From: Pseudoxanthomonas sp. CF125
Lineage (GTDB): Bacteria > Pseudomonadota > Gammaproteobacteria > Xanthomonadales > Xanthomonadaceae
Direction: 5' to 3'
NCBI RefSeq assembly: GCF_900104085.1
Contig: NZ_FNLD01000002.1
Span: 496,001 to 560,000, forward strand
DNA: 64,000 nt
Shown: positions 55,131 to 63,730 of the stretch, one piece after another
How positions within the stretch are numbered: position 1 is the first letter of the stretch
How the letters are laid out: each line of letters opens with the position of its first letter
Translations under genes and position numbers: made by a program
The notes under the pieces: model-generated
The model's database searches: none
The model's input: only the letters and a program-made list of their open reading frames with translations
Told to the model about the DNA's origin: nothing

Positions 55131-55240
55131 GCCTCCCCCTTTGGAAAAGGGGGATTGAGGGGGATTTGCTTTTCGCGCGGTGCAAGAAGGATCAAAAGCA
55201 AATCCCCCGTAGCCCCCTGTTCCAAAGGGGGCAAAGCAAG
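55131..55240. repeat. Inverted pair of CCCCCTTTGGAAAAGGGGG-type repeats
   Basis: CCCCCTTTGGAAAAGGGGGA at 55136 and GGGGATTTGCTTTT are matched at the right by AAGCAAATCCCCC and CCCCCTGTTCCAAAGGGGG. The element lies between the convergent maiA and pilU genes. It is a common mobile-type repeat of beta- and gammaproteobacteria, unlike the GTAG elements. Confidence 0.85.
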
Positions 55241-55254
55241 AGCGCTCTACGGCC

Positions 55255-56397
55255 TCAGCCGAAACCCTGAGTGATCCGCGGCGAGCTGCCGGACGACGCC
55301 GAATCGTAATCGGCGTAGGGATCGTGTTCGCCGCTGCTGCCTTCGGACAAGCGGAATTTCAGCGCCAGGCCGTCGCGCGAATCGGCTGCGCGCAGCGCTT
55401 CTTCCTGCTCGATACGGCCTTCCTTGACCATCCGGAACAGGCACTGGTCGAAGGATTCCATGCCGTCTTCAAGCGAAGCTTCCATGGCCGGCTTGATTTC
55501 GTGCACCTGACCTCGGCGCAGCAGGTCGCGGATCATCGGTGTGTTGATCAACACCTCGGCCGCCGGCAGGCGACGGCCGTCCACGCCCTTGACCAGACGC
55601 TGCGACACTACCGCGCGCAGGTTCAGCGCCAGGTTCATCAGCACGTTCTTGTGCGCGGTTTCGGGGAAGAAGTTGAGGATGCGCTCGATGGTCTGGTCGG
55701 CGTTGTTGGAGTGCAGCGTGGCCAGGCACAGGTGGCCGGTTTCGGCGAAGGCGATGGCCGCTTCCATGGTGGTGGCGTCCAGGATCTCGCCGATCAGGAT
55801 CACGTCCGGCGCTTCGCGCATGGCGTTCTTCAGCGCGTTGTGGAAGGCATGCGTGTCCAGACCCACTTCGCGCTGGTTGACGATGGACTGCTTGTGCTTG
55901 TGCAGGTATTCGATCGGATCCTCGATGGTGAGGATGTGCCCGGTGGTGGTGCTGTTGCGGTGATCGATCATCGAGGCCAGCGAGGTGGACTTGCCCGAAC
56001 CGGTGGAGCCGACCAGCAGCACCAGCCCGCGCGGGGTCATGATGATGTCCTTCAGCACCTGCGGCAGGTTCAGCTCTTCGATGGAAGGGATCACGCTGCG
56101 GATAGCGCGGATCACCATGCCCACTTCGCCGCGCTGCTTGAACACGTTGATGCGGAAGCGGCCGGCATCCTGCAGGGCCAGCGCCATGTTCAGTTCCAGT
56201 TCGCGCTCGAAAATCGGCACCTGGCCTTCGTCCATCAGCGAATAGGCGATCTTCTTCACCATGCCGGCGGGCAGGCCGGTATTGCCCAACGGATACAGCT
56301 TGCCTTCGATCTTGATGTAGACCGGCGCCCCGGTGGTCAAAAACATGTCCGAGGCGTTCTTTTCCGTCATCAGCTTCAGGAAGTAGCCGATATCCAT
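55255..56397 (-). CDS. pilU: PilU, twitching motility ATPase
   Basis: A 380-residue PilT/PilU hexameric ATPase for type IV pilus retraction. Walker A is GSTGSGKST, the Asp box is TIEDPIEYLH, Walker B is DVILIGEILD and the His box is LATLHSNNA. The N-terminus (MDIGYFLKLMTEKNASDMFLT) and acidic C-terminal tail (DPYADYDSASSG) are typical for PilU. pilT is not adjacent here. Confidence 0.94.
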   Translation of the reverse strand: MDIGYFLKLMTEKNASDMFLTTGAPVYIKIEGKLYPLGNTGLPAGMVKKIAYSLMDEGQVPIFERELELNMALALQDAGRFRINVFKQRGEVGMVIRAIRSVIPSIEELNLPQVLKDIIMTPRGLVLLVGSTGSGKSTSLASMIDHRNSTTTGHILTIEDPIEYLHKHKQSIVNQREVGLDTHAFHNALKNAMREAPDVILIGEILDATTMEAAIAFAETGHLCLATLHSNNADQTIERILNFFPETAHKNVLMNLALNLRAVVSQRLVKGVDGRRLPAAEVLINTPMIRDLLRRGQVHEIKPAMEASLEDGMESFDQCLFRMVKEGRIEQEEALRAADSRDGLALKFRLSEGSSGEHDPYADYDSASSGSSPRITQGFG

Positions 56398-56488
56398 GTG
56401 CGATGTTCCCCAACATTGGCCCCGCACCGTTGCAAGTGCGACGCAGGCTTCCGACAATGGCCGCGCATTCCCCTTACACGGCACTCCT

Positions 56489-56887
56489 ATGCATCGTAGC
56501 TTCGCACAATTCCGCCGATTCCTGTGTGTGATGGTTGGCGCATTCGTGCTGCTGGCCGGGCTTGCCGTACCGTTGCAGGCCCAGGTGGCGGCCATGCCGG
56601 AGCTGGCCGCCGCGCAGCAGGCGGTCAATCGCGCTGACCAGGCCGATGCCGACCAGTACGCCCCCGAGCTGCTGAATTCGGCGCGCAGCGCGTTGGCCCA
56701 GGCGCAAGCCGCCGCCGCCACGCGCCGCGACCGCAAGCTGGCGCCCGAGCTCGCCGCGCGCGCCAGCGCCGATGCCGATCTGGCCCGCGCGCGCAGCAAC
56801 GAAGCGGTGGCCAACGCGCAGGTGCAGCAAAGACGCCAGGAAATCAGCGAGCTTCAGCGCACGCTGGGCGAGGAGGGCGCGCGATGA
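56489..56887 (+). CDS. DUF4398 protein
   Basis: A 132-residue exported helical protein (signal 1 to about 31, then MPELAAAQQAVNRADQADADQYAPELLNSARSALAQAQAA). DUF4398 domains form a helical hairpin, presumably in the periplasm. It overlaps the following OmpA-like gene by four bases (ATGA), and the two are a fixed pair in many bacteria. Function unknown. Confidence 0.9.
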   Translation: MHRSFAQFRRFLCVMVGAFVLLAGLAVPLQAQVAAMPELAAAQQAVNRADQADADQYAPELLNSARSALAQAQAAAATRRDRKLAPELAARASADADLARARSNEAVANAQVQQRRQEISELQRTLGEEGAR

Positions 56888-57774
56888 GCACCAACGCGAT
56901 GAGCACCAAGATGCTTGCCTGCGCGCTGTTGCTGGCTTCGTTGCCGGCGCTGGCGGCCGAACGCCCCGAAGTGATCGTACTGAACCAGCGTTTGGTCGCA
57001 TTGCAGTCCGACCCGCAGCTGGCCGAATTGGCCGCCTACGAAAAACTGCAGGCGCAGCAGGCCGTGGCGGTGCTGGCCAAGGCGCGCGGCAAGCAGCGCG
57101 ACAGCGCGTTGTATCTGGCCGACCGTCGTGTGGAAATCGCCGAAACCGCCGCCCGCGCCGAGGCGGCAAGGCGCGAAGCCGACCGGCTGGACCGTACCCG
57201 CAGCGAATTGCTGGTGGAAGCCAGCCGCCGCGACGCCGCACGCGCGCGCCAGGAAAGCGAGCGGTTGCGCGTGCAGGCGCAGATCCAGGCGGAGGAAGCC
57301 GAGCGCCTGCGCGTGGCCGCCGAAGCCGAGACGCTGGCCCGCCAGGATGCCGAAGACATGCTGAGCTCGGTCGCCGGTCAGCAGACCGCCAAACTGAGCG
57401 CGGCGCGCCAGAAGGAAGCACGGCTGGCCCGCCAGGAAGCCGAATTGATGTCCGGGGCCAAACTGCCGGCTTCCAAGTTCGAGGATCGGGGCGAAGTGTT
57501 CACCTTGGCTGGTTCCGCGTTCGATGCCGGGCAAGCGAAGCTTTCCAGCAGTGGTTCTGCGAGCGTTTCTGCGCTGGCCGCCTACCTGCAGGCCAATCCC
57601 AAGGCCAAGGCCAGGATCGAAGGCTTCGGCGACAAGCAGACTCCCGGCCAACGCCGGGCCGACGCGGTTCGCGACGCTCTGCTGGCGGCCGGCATTCCCA
57701 AGGCGAGGATCCAGTCGTCAGCGAAAGGCGAGGGCAGCAAGAGTCGTGCTGTCGATGTGGTGATTGCGCAGTAG
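56884..57774 (+). CDS. DUF4398/OmpA-like peptidoglycan-binding protein
   Basis: A 296-residue envelope protein with signal peptide (1 to about 24), a helical, probably coiled-coil region (30-185, rich in Ala, Glu, Arg) and a C-terminal OmpA-like domain (about 205-295; FDAGQAKLSSSGSASVSALAAYLQANP). The usual OmpA Asp and Arg for diaminopimelate binding are only partly conserved (GFGDKQTPGQRRADAVRDAL). It probably tethers the DUF4398 complex to the cell wall. Confidence 0.88.
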   Translation: MSTNAMSTKMLACALLLASLPALAAERPEVIVLNQRLVALQSDPQLAELAAYEKLQAQQAVAVLAKARGKQRDSALYLADRRVEIAETAARAEAARREADRLDRTRSELLVEASRRDAARARQESERLRVQAQIQAEEAERLRVAAEAETLARQDAEDMLSSVAGQQTAKLSAARQKEARLARQEAELMSGAKLPASKFEDRGEVFTLAGSAFDAGQAKLSSSGSASVSALAAYLQANPKAKARIEGFGDKQTPGQRRADAVRDALLAAGIPKARIQSSAKGEGSKSRAVDVVIAQ

Positions 57775-58128
57775 AAAATATTTTAAAAACAATAGGTTGC
57801 ACCTGTTTTATTGAGTTGCAGGGCTCCCGCGCTGTCCGCTCCCTCGCCTGTCTTTATCAATCCGATCAAGCACTTGGGAAGAGGGTTGCCGGGTTCGATT
57901 TCAAAGAGTAGGGTCGTATACCCAAGCGCCCCCATCGCTTGGCTCACCGGAGGATCGAGCCGATGACGCTGACCCACAACCCAGAGGACCCCACGCCAGG
58001 CCGACAGGTCAGTGCGGGTGATTCCGGGGAATGCGCAGCCCGCCGCAACCCGATATTCCGCTCCCAAGCCAACGCCCCGTGCCTGCAAAGGTCGGGGCGT
58101 TCGTATTTCCGCTGAAGGAGGTTACGAA
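57775..58128 (+). other. 354-bp non-coding stretch with several hairpins
   Basis: It opens with an AT-rich run (AAAATATTTTAAAAACAAT), unusual for the window. Hairpins: CCAAGCG/CGCTTGG (57922-57942), GGCTC/GAGCC with an exposed CCGGAGGA loop, GCGGG...CCCGC enclosing ATTCC/GGAAT (about 58014-58043), and a 9-bp AACGCCCCG/CGGGGCGTT (58071-58101). No protein-like frame is convincing. It may encode a small RNA or the leader of the DUF465 gene. Confidence 0.45.
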
Positions 58129-58347
58129 ATGTTCGAAGGACAACCGCAAACCGAAATCGACGCACTTATGAAGGCCGACCCCGAGTTCAAGCAGCTTTAC
58201 CAGCGACACCGCGAGCTGAACAAGAAGGTGACCGATGCCGAGCTGGGCGTCCTGCCCATCGACGACACCACACTGGGTCAGATGAAACGCGAGAAACTCG
58301 CTGCGAAAGAACGACTTATACGAATCTACGACGCCAAACCCCACTGA
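58129..58347 (+). CDS. YdcH/DUF465 small protein
   Basis: A 72-residue helical hairpin protein (MFEGQPQTEIDALMK, then LYQRHRELNKKVTDAE and LKREKLAAKERL-like end). Strong AAGGAGGT site 5 bases before the ATG. DUF465 proteins occur widely and their role is unknown. Terminator follows at 58429. Confidence 0.9.
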   Translation: MFEGQPQTEIDALMKADPEFKQLYQRHRELNKKVTDAELGVLPIDDTTLGQMKREKLAAKERLIRIYDAKPH

Positions 58348-58428
58348 CGTCTCCCCCGCCGTTCCATTGTCGCGGGCGGCGACAGCCTCCTCGTCGGCTG
58401 TCGCCGTCCGCGTCACTCGAAACATGAG

Positions 58429-58459
58429 AAAGCCTACGAAGCGATTCGCAGGCTTTTTT
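58429..58459 (+). terminator. Terminator after the DUF465 gene
   Basis: AAAGCCT/AGGCTTT stem with an inner CGAA-GCGA-TTCG extension and a T6 tail. A second 10-bp hairpin without a T run (GGCGACAGCC/GGCTGTCGCC) lies at 58378. Confidence 0.85.
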
Positions 58460-58489
58460 GTTGGGTGAATGAGCTTTCGACCAAACCAT

Positions 58490-58800
58490 CATCGTCATCC
58501 CAGCGCAAGCTGGGATCCATCTTGATCTTGATCTTTTCTCTGCTCCCTCCTCAAAGCAAAGCGTTGACCAGCCGTTCGGCTGTTAAAAGCCGCGCTTTGC
58601 GCGAGTCACTTTCTTTGCTTGTGCAAAGAAAGTAACCAAAGAAAACACACCCTAACGCCGCGCCCAACGATGAAGCCGTTGGGTCCGCAAGCGGGCCGGG
58701 AATTTCCGTAAGGCGCCTCCTGCGCCTCCGGAAACGGCGCACATCCCTGTGCGCCGCCCCTGTGGGGTTGATCCCGGCCCGCTTGCCGCGCCTCACGGGG
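58490..58800. repeat. Dispersed repeat block between DUF465 gene and cbs
   Basis: A half-copy of the GTCATCCCAGCG repeat (about 58495) is followed by a dense block with CTTTCTTTGCTTGTGCAAAG AAAGTAACCAAAGAAA-type sequence (around 58606-58645), and nested palindromes (GCGCCTCCTGCGCC, GGCGCACATCCCTGTGCGCC). The CTTTGCTTGTGCAAAG core is a palindrome found in repeats of many xanthomonads and burkholderias. No gene is convincing in 58348-58877. Confidence 0.65.
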
Positions 58801-58877
58801 TATTGGAGCCAAAACCTTCAGCGTCCGGCGATGCGATAATCCAGTCCCTTTCAAGCCGCACGCGAGCGCCTCTCCGC

Positions 58878-60248
58878 ATGACCATCCATTCTTCTGTCCT
58901 GGACCTCATCGGCGAAACGCCCATCGTCAAGGCCCAGCGCCTGGATGCGGGTCTGTGCGAGCTGTACCTCAAGCTGGAAAGCGCCAACCCGGGTGGTTCG
59001 ATCAAGGACCGGATCGGCATGTCCATGATCGAGGCGGCCGAACAGCGCGGTGACCTCAGGCCGGGCGCGACCCTGGTGGAAGGCACCGCCGGCAATACCG
59101 GCATCGGCCTGGCCCTGGTGGCGCAGCAGAAAGGCTACAAGCTGGTGCTGGTGGTGCCGGACAAGATGAGCCGGGAGAAGATCTTCAATCTCAAGGCCAT
59201 GGGCGCCGAGGTCATCCTGACCCGTTCGGACGTGGCCAAGGGCCATCCCGAGTACTACCAGGACCTGGCTGCGCGCATCGCCAGCGAAACCCCGGGAGCC
59301 TATTTCATCAACCAGTTCGGCAACCCCGACAATCCGGCCGCACACGAGTTCGGCACGGGTCCGGAGATCCTGCGGCAGATGGACGGCCAGCTGGACGCCG
59401 TCGTGTTCGGCTGCGGCAGCTCCGGCACCATGACCGGCCTGTCGCGGGCTTTTGCCGAACATGCGCCGAATGTAGAGCTGGTATTGGCCGATCCGGTCGG
59501 CTCCATCCTCACCCAGTACATCAACGAGGGCACGATCAGCGAAAAGTCGGGCAGCTGGATGGTGGAAGGCATCGGCGAGGACTTCCTGCCGCAGATTTCC
59601 GACTTCACCCGGGTTAAGAAGGCCTATTCGATCAGCGATAAGGAAAGCTTCCTGACCGCGCGCGAATTGCTGGCCAAGGAGGGCATCCTGGGCGGTTCCT
59701 CCACCGGCACGCTATTGGCGGCGGCATTGAAATACTGCAAGGAGCAGACCACGCCGAAGAAGGTGCTGGTATTCGTCTGCGACACCGGCAACAAATACCT
59801 GTCGAAGATGTACAACGACTACTGGATGCTGGACAACGGTTTCATCCAGCGCGCCCAGCATGGCGACCTGCGCGACCTGATCCTGCGCCCGTACAGCCAG
59901 AAGGACACCGTGGTGGTCAGCCCGACCGATCTGCTGACCACCGCTTACCAGCGCATGAAGCTGTACGACGTGTCCCAGCTGCCGGTGATGGAAGGCGAGA
60001 AGCTGGTCGGCATCGTCGACGAAAGCGATGTGCTGCTGCATGTCTACGGCGACGAGGCCCGGTTCCGCGATCCGGTCTCGACCGCCATGGTCAGCAAGCT
60101 GGATAGGCTGGATATGAAATCGCCCATCGAGGCGCTTTTGCCGGTCTTCGACCGCGGGCAGGTCGCCATCGTCACCGATGGGGAGGCCTTCCTGGGCCTG
60201 ATTACCCGCATCGACCTGCTGAACTTCCTGCGGCGCAGGGTGCAATAA
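58878..60248 (+). CDS. cbs: Cystathionine beta-synthase
   Basis: A 456-residue PLP enzyme joining serine and homocysteine to cystathionine. The PLP lysine is Lys43 in GGSIKDRIG; TAGNTGIG and CGSSGTMTG are the substrate and phosphate loops. A C-terminal CBS pair (about 335-456) probably binds adenosyl ligands for control. ATG at 58878; the upstream open frame is repeat DNA. With the next gene it forms reverse transsulfuration to cysteine. Confidence 0.93.
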   Translation: MTIHSSVLDLIGETPIVKAQRLDAGLCELYLKLESANPGGSIKDRIGMSMIEAAEQRGDLRPGATLVEGTAGNTGIGLALVAQQKGYKLVLVVPDKMSREKIFNLKAMGAEVILTRSDVAKGHPEYYQDLAARIASETPGAYFINQFGNPDNPAAHEFGTGPEILRQMDGQLDAVVFGCGSSGTMTGLSRAFAEHAPNVELVLADPVGSILTQYINEGTISEKSGSWMVEGIGEDFLPQISDFTRVKKAYSISDKESFLTARELLAKEGILGGSSTGTLLAAALKYCKEQTTPKKVLVFVCDTGNKYLSKMYNDYWMLDNGFIQRAQHGDLRDLILRPYSQKDTVVVSPTDLLTTAYQRMKLYDVSQLPVMEGEKLVGIVDESDVLLHVYGDEARFRDPVSTAMVSKLDRLDMKSPIEALLPVFDRGQVAIVTDGEAFLGLITRIDLLNFLRRRVQ

Positions 60249-60350
60249 GTCGCAAGCTGAATTGAGACGGCCGTGTCACCTTATTGCTTGCATGGACGAT
60301 TGGTTAAGGCCCAGCTGCTAAAATCGCCGGCTGTCTAAAAGGATTAGGCC

Positions 60351-61538
60351 ATGTCGGTATCCCCCACCCACCCCGCCTCAGGCGAGCAACTCGCCTTGGC
60401 CACGCTGGCCATCCACGGCGGGCAGTCGCCCGACCCCAGCACCGGCGCGGTCATGCCGCCCATCTATGCCACCTCGACCTACGCCCAGAGCAGCCCCGGC
60501 GTGCACCAGGGCTTCGAGTACTCGCGGACCCACAACCCCACCCGCTTCGCCTACGAGCGTTGCGTGGCCGCGCTGGAAGGCGGCAGCCGCGGCTTCGCCT
60601 TCGCCTCGGGCATGGCGTCCACCTCAACGGTCCTGGAACTGCTCGACAGCGGCGACCACGTCATCGCCATGGACGACATCTACGGCGGCACCTACCGCCT
60701 GTTCGAGCGCGTGCGCAGGCGCAGCGCCGGCCTGGATTTCAGTTTCGTCGACCTGACCGACCTGTCCGCATTCGAGGCCGCCATCCGCCCCGAGACGAAA
60801 ATGGTCTGGGTGGAAACCCCGACCAATCCGATGTTGAAGATCGTCGACATCGAAGCCGTCTGCGCCATCGCCCGCAAGCACGGCCTGCGCGTGGTGGTGG
60901 ACAACACTTTCGCTTCGCCCATCCTGCAGCGGCCCTTGCTGCTCGGCGCCGACATCGTCATGCATTCGGCCACCAAGTACCTCAATGGCCATTCGGATAT
61001 GGTCGGCGGCATGGTGGTAGTGGGCGACGACGCCGAGCTGGCCGAGCAGATGGCGTTTCTACAGAACTCGATCGGCGCAGTGCAGGGGCCGTTCGACAGC
61101 TTTCTGGCGCTGCGCGGGTTGAAGACGTTGCATTTGCGGATGAAGGCGCATTGCGAGAATGCGTTGGCGTTGGCGCAGTGGCTTGAGGCGCATCCTGCGA
61201 TCGAGAAAGTGATCTATCCCGGCCTGACTTCGCATCCGCAGCACGAACTGGCGAAGCGGCAGATGGATGGGTTCGGCGGAATAATTTCGGTTGTGGTCAA
61301 GGGTGGATTCGAATCAGCCAAACGGGTTTGCGAGAACACCCGGCTGTTCACTCTGGCCGAATCCCTGGGCGGAGTCGAAAGCCTGATCAACCATCCTGCT
61401 GTGATGACTCATGCCTCCATCCCCGCGGAGCGTCGCGAACAATTGGGAATTGCAACGGGTTTGGTGCGACTGAGTGTCGGCATTGAGGGTCTCGCAGATC
61501 TCCGCAGCGACCTGGACGCAGCATTGAGCTCATATTGA
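60351..61538 (+). CDS. Cystathionine gamma-lyase / synthase
   Basis: A 395-residue Cys/Met-metabolism PLP enzyme (PLP Lys209 in HSATKYLNGHSD). Both gamma-synthase (MetB) and gamma-lyase (MccB) read alike at this level; next to cbs a lyase role is favoured, while xanthomonad annotation often calls it metB. From about position 61040 on, codon use shifts to TTG, GCG and GGG, unlike the first two thirds. It borders the O-antigen locus, as metB does in Xanthomonas. Confidence 0.93.
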   Translation: MSVSPTHPASGEQLALATLAIHGGQSPDPSTGAVMPPIYATSTYAQSSPGVHQGFEYSRTHNPTRFAYERCVAALEGGSRGFAFASGMASTSTVLELLDSGDHVIAMDDIYGGTYRLFERVRRRSAGLDFSFVDLTDLSAFEAAIRPETKMVWVETPTNPMLKIVDIEAVCAIARKHGLRVVVDNTFASPILQRPLLLGADIVMHSATKYLNGHSDMVGGMVVVGDDAELAEQMAFLQNSIGAVQGPFDSFLALRGLKTLHLRMKAHCENALALAQWLEAHPAIEKVIYPGLTSHPQHELAKRQMDGFGGIISVVVKGGFESAKRVCENTRLFTLAESLGGVESLINHPAVMTHASIPAERREQLGIATGLVRLSVGIEGLADLRSDLDAALSSY

Positions 61539-61539
61539 C

Positions 61540-62355
61540 ATGACGAGTACCGATTCCTCGACCAATCCGTTTTCGGTTTTCGGACGGCATCGTTCCCTGG
61601 CTATCGAACTGACGAAGCGCGAGGTCCTGGGGCGCTACCGTGGAGCCAGCTTCGGACTGCTTTGGTCGCTCATCAGCCCGTTCCTCATGCTGATGGTTTA
61701 CACCATGGCCTTCGGATACATCCTGAAGAGCCGTTGGCCGGGAACCGATGGTTCTACGACCGACTTCGCGCTGATACTTTTTGTTGGCCTCATCATTCAC
61801 GGCTTCTTTGCAGAGTGCCTTACCCGCGCGCCTTCCTTGATTCTCTCGAATGCAAATTACGTAAAGAAAGTAGTTTTTCCGCTCGAAACGCTGGTGTGGA
61901 GTATGGTCTTCTCCGCACTGTTCCACTTGGCGATGAATTCGTTGGTGCTGCTCTTGCTCCAATGGATATGGAACGGCCAGATCCACCTGACCACCCTCAT
62001 GCTCCCCCTTGTGTTGTTGCCTCTGGTGATACTTACCGTGGCAGTCGGCTGGCTGGTCGCGGCACTGGGAGTCTTTCTGCGTGATATAGGCCAGTTCGTC
62101 GGCGTGCTAGCGGCTGCCATGCTGTTCCTATCCTCGGCAATCGTGCCTGTGCAGTCCTTGCCCGAGCACTACAAATGGGTCTTTTATGCGAACCCGCTGA
62201 CTTTGATCATCGATCAGGCGCGAGAGGTGGTCATCTGGGGAAGGCAGCCGAATTGGGCGTCCTTGGCAATCTACACGTGCGTGGCGCTGGTGTTTGCATG
62301 GCTTTCCTATCAGCTCTTCCAAAAGCTGCGCAGAGGTTTTGCGGATGTTATCTAA
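61540..62355 (+). CDS. wzm: Wzm, O-antigen ABC transporter permease
   Basis: A 271-residue ABC-2-type permease with six helices (SLLWSLISPFLMLMVYTMAFGYILKS near the start). It begins two bases after the lyase stop and overlaps wzt by 11 bases. With Wzt it would export undecaprenyl-linked O-polysaccharide to the periplasm. Confidence 0.92.
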   Translation: MTSTDSSTNPFSVFGRHRSLAIELTKREVLGRYRGASFGLLWSLISPFLMLMVYTMAFGYILKSRWPGTDGSTTDFALILFVGLIIHGFFAECLTRAPSLILSNANYVKKVVFPLETLVWSMVFSALFHLAMNSLVLLLLQWIWNGQIHLTTLMLPLVLLPLVILTVAVGWLVAALGVFLRDIGQFVGVLAAAMLFLSSAIVPVQSLPEHYKWVFYANPLTLIIDQAREVVIWGRQPNWASLAIYTCVALVFAWLSYQLFQKLRRGFADVI

Positions 62356-63730
62356 AGTGAGCAGAGCGAACGGCGTGTCGCCCGATATCAGGCCGGTCAT
62401 TTCGGTCGAAGGCTTGGGCAAGTGCTACCGAATGTATGAAAAACCGTCTCATCGCCTTTGGCAGGGCCTCACCGGTCGTGGAGGGTTCCATAAGGATTTC
62501 TGGGCGCTGCGCGGAGTCGATGTGCAGATCATGCGAGGCGAAACGTTCGGCGTGATCGGGAAAAACGGCTCGGGAAAATCGACTTTCTTACAAATGGTCG
62601 CCGGTACCTTGACGCCGACAGAAGGCTCGCTCAAGGTCGTTGGTCGCGTGGCAGCGTTGTTGGAGTTGGGAAGCGGTTTCAATCCAGAGTTCACCGGTCG
62701 CGAGAACGTCTACCTGAATGCCACGATTCTGGGGCTTGCGCGCAGCGAGATCGATGCGCGCATGCATAGCATCCTGGAGTTCGCCGATATCGGCGAGTTC
62801 ATCGACCAGCCAGTGCGCAGCTACTCCAGCGGCATGACGGTGCGCTTGGCTTTCGCGGTGATCGTGCACGTAGATGCGGACATCCTGATCATCGACGAAG
62901 CCTTGTCGGTAGGCGACGCGTTCTTTTCGCAGAAATGCATGCGCTTCCTCCGGGATTTCCAGAAGACCGGCACGCTACTGTTCGTAAGCCACGATGCAGC
63001 GGCGGTAACCAATCTGTGTTCCCGGGCAATCTGGTTGGAGGGCGGTACCGTGCGGATGATGGGTCCCGCACAGGCGGTGGTCGAGCGTTACATGGCCCAG
63101 CAGCATGCTGCCAGCCGCAATGCCCTGGCCGGTGAAACCGTGGTCGTTGAAGAGAAGCTGCCGTTGCATCTGCAGGCGCGTGAAGCGACGGATTTCCGCA
63201 AGCAGGATTTCGAGAATTCCGGAGTAACGAATCGAATAAGCCTATTCGAATTCGACCCGGACAATACCGGTGCCCAATTCGGGGCCGGACTAGCCAAGAT
63301 CGTAGGCGTGGCGTTCCTCGATGAGCAATCCGTGCCGTTGAAACTGACCGCCGGCGGCGAACTCGCGCGCCTTCGCATTACTTTCCGGCTGCTGGCGGAC
63401 CTGGACGATCTTATTGCCGGGTTCTACGTAAAGGATCGGTTGGGGCAACGCCTGTTTGGAGACAATACCCATTTCTCCCATCTGCACGCGCCTATTTCGG
63501 GACGCCAGGGGGATGTTTTCCATGCCGAGTTCAAGTTCCGCCTGCCGTTGATGCCGCAAGGCTCCTACATGATCGACGCAGCAATCGCTTCCGGTAGTCA
63601 GGACGATCATACGCAGCAACATTGGATCCACGACGCGGTGGAATTCAAAGCGATCGACAAGACCATGAGGTTCGGTCTGGTTGGAATCCCGATGCTCGGC
63701 ATCGAAGTTTCCAAGGACAGCAGCGGATGA
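62345..63730 (+). CDS. wzt: Wzt, ABC transporter ATPase with C-terminal sugar-binding domain
   Basis: A 461-residue protein: ATPase domain about 20-260 with Walker A GKNGSGKST (about 72-80), signature SSGMTVRL and Walker B DILIIDEALSVGD, plus a switch-loop region FVSHD; then a beta-rich C-terminal domain of about 180 residues, as in Wzt proteins that read the capped end of the O-chain. ATG at 62345 (MLSKVSRANG). It overlaps the methyltransferase gene in ATGA. Confidence 0.92.
   Translation: MLSKVSRANGVSPDIRPVISVEGLGKCYRMYEKPSHRLWQGLTGRGGFHKDFWALRGVDVQIMRGETFGVIGKNGSGKSTFLQMVAGTLTPTEGSLKVVGRVAALLELGSGFNPEFTGRENVYLNATILGLARSEIDARMHSILEFADIGEFIDQPVRSYSSGMTVRLAFAVIVHVDADILIIDEALSVGDAFFSQKCMRFLRDFQKTGTLLFVSHDAAAVTNLCSRAIWLEGGTVRMMGPAQAVVERYMAQQHAASRNALAGETVVVEEKLPLHLQAREATDFRKQDFENSGVTNRISLFEFDPDNTGAQFGAGLAKIVGVAFLDEQSVPLKLTAGGELARLRITFRLLADLDDLIAGFYVKDRLGQRLFGDNTHFSHLHAPISGRQGDVFHAEFKFRLPLMPQGSYMIDAAIASGSQDDHTQQHWIHDAVEFKAIDKTMRFGLVGIPMLGIEVSKDSSG

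Noticed and set aside
58749-58877. An N-terminal extension of cystathionine beta-synthase
   Set aside because: The extra residues read through repeat DNA; MTIHSSVLDLIGETP at 58878 is the family start.
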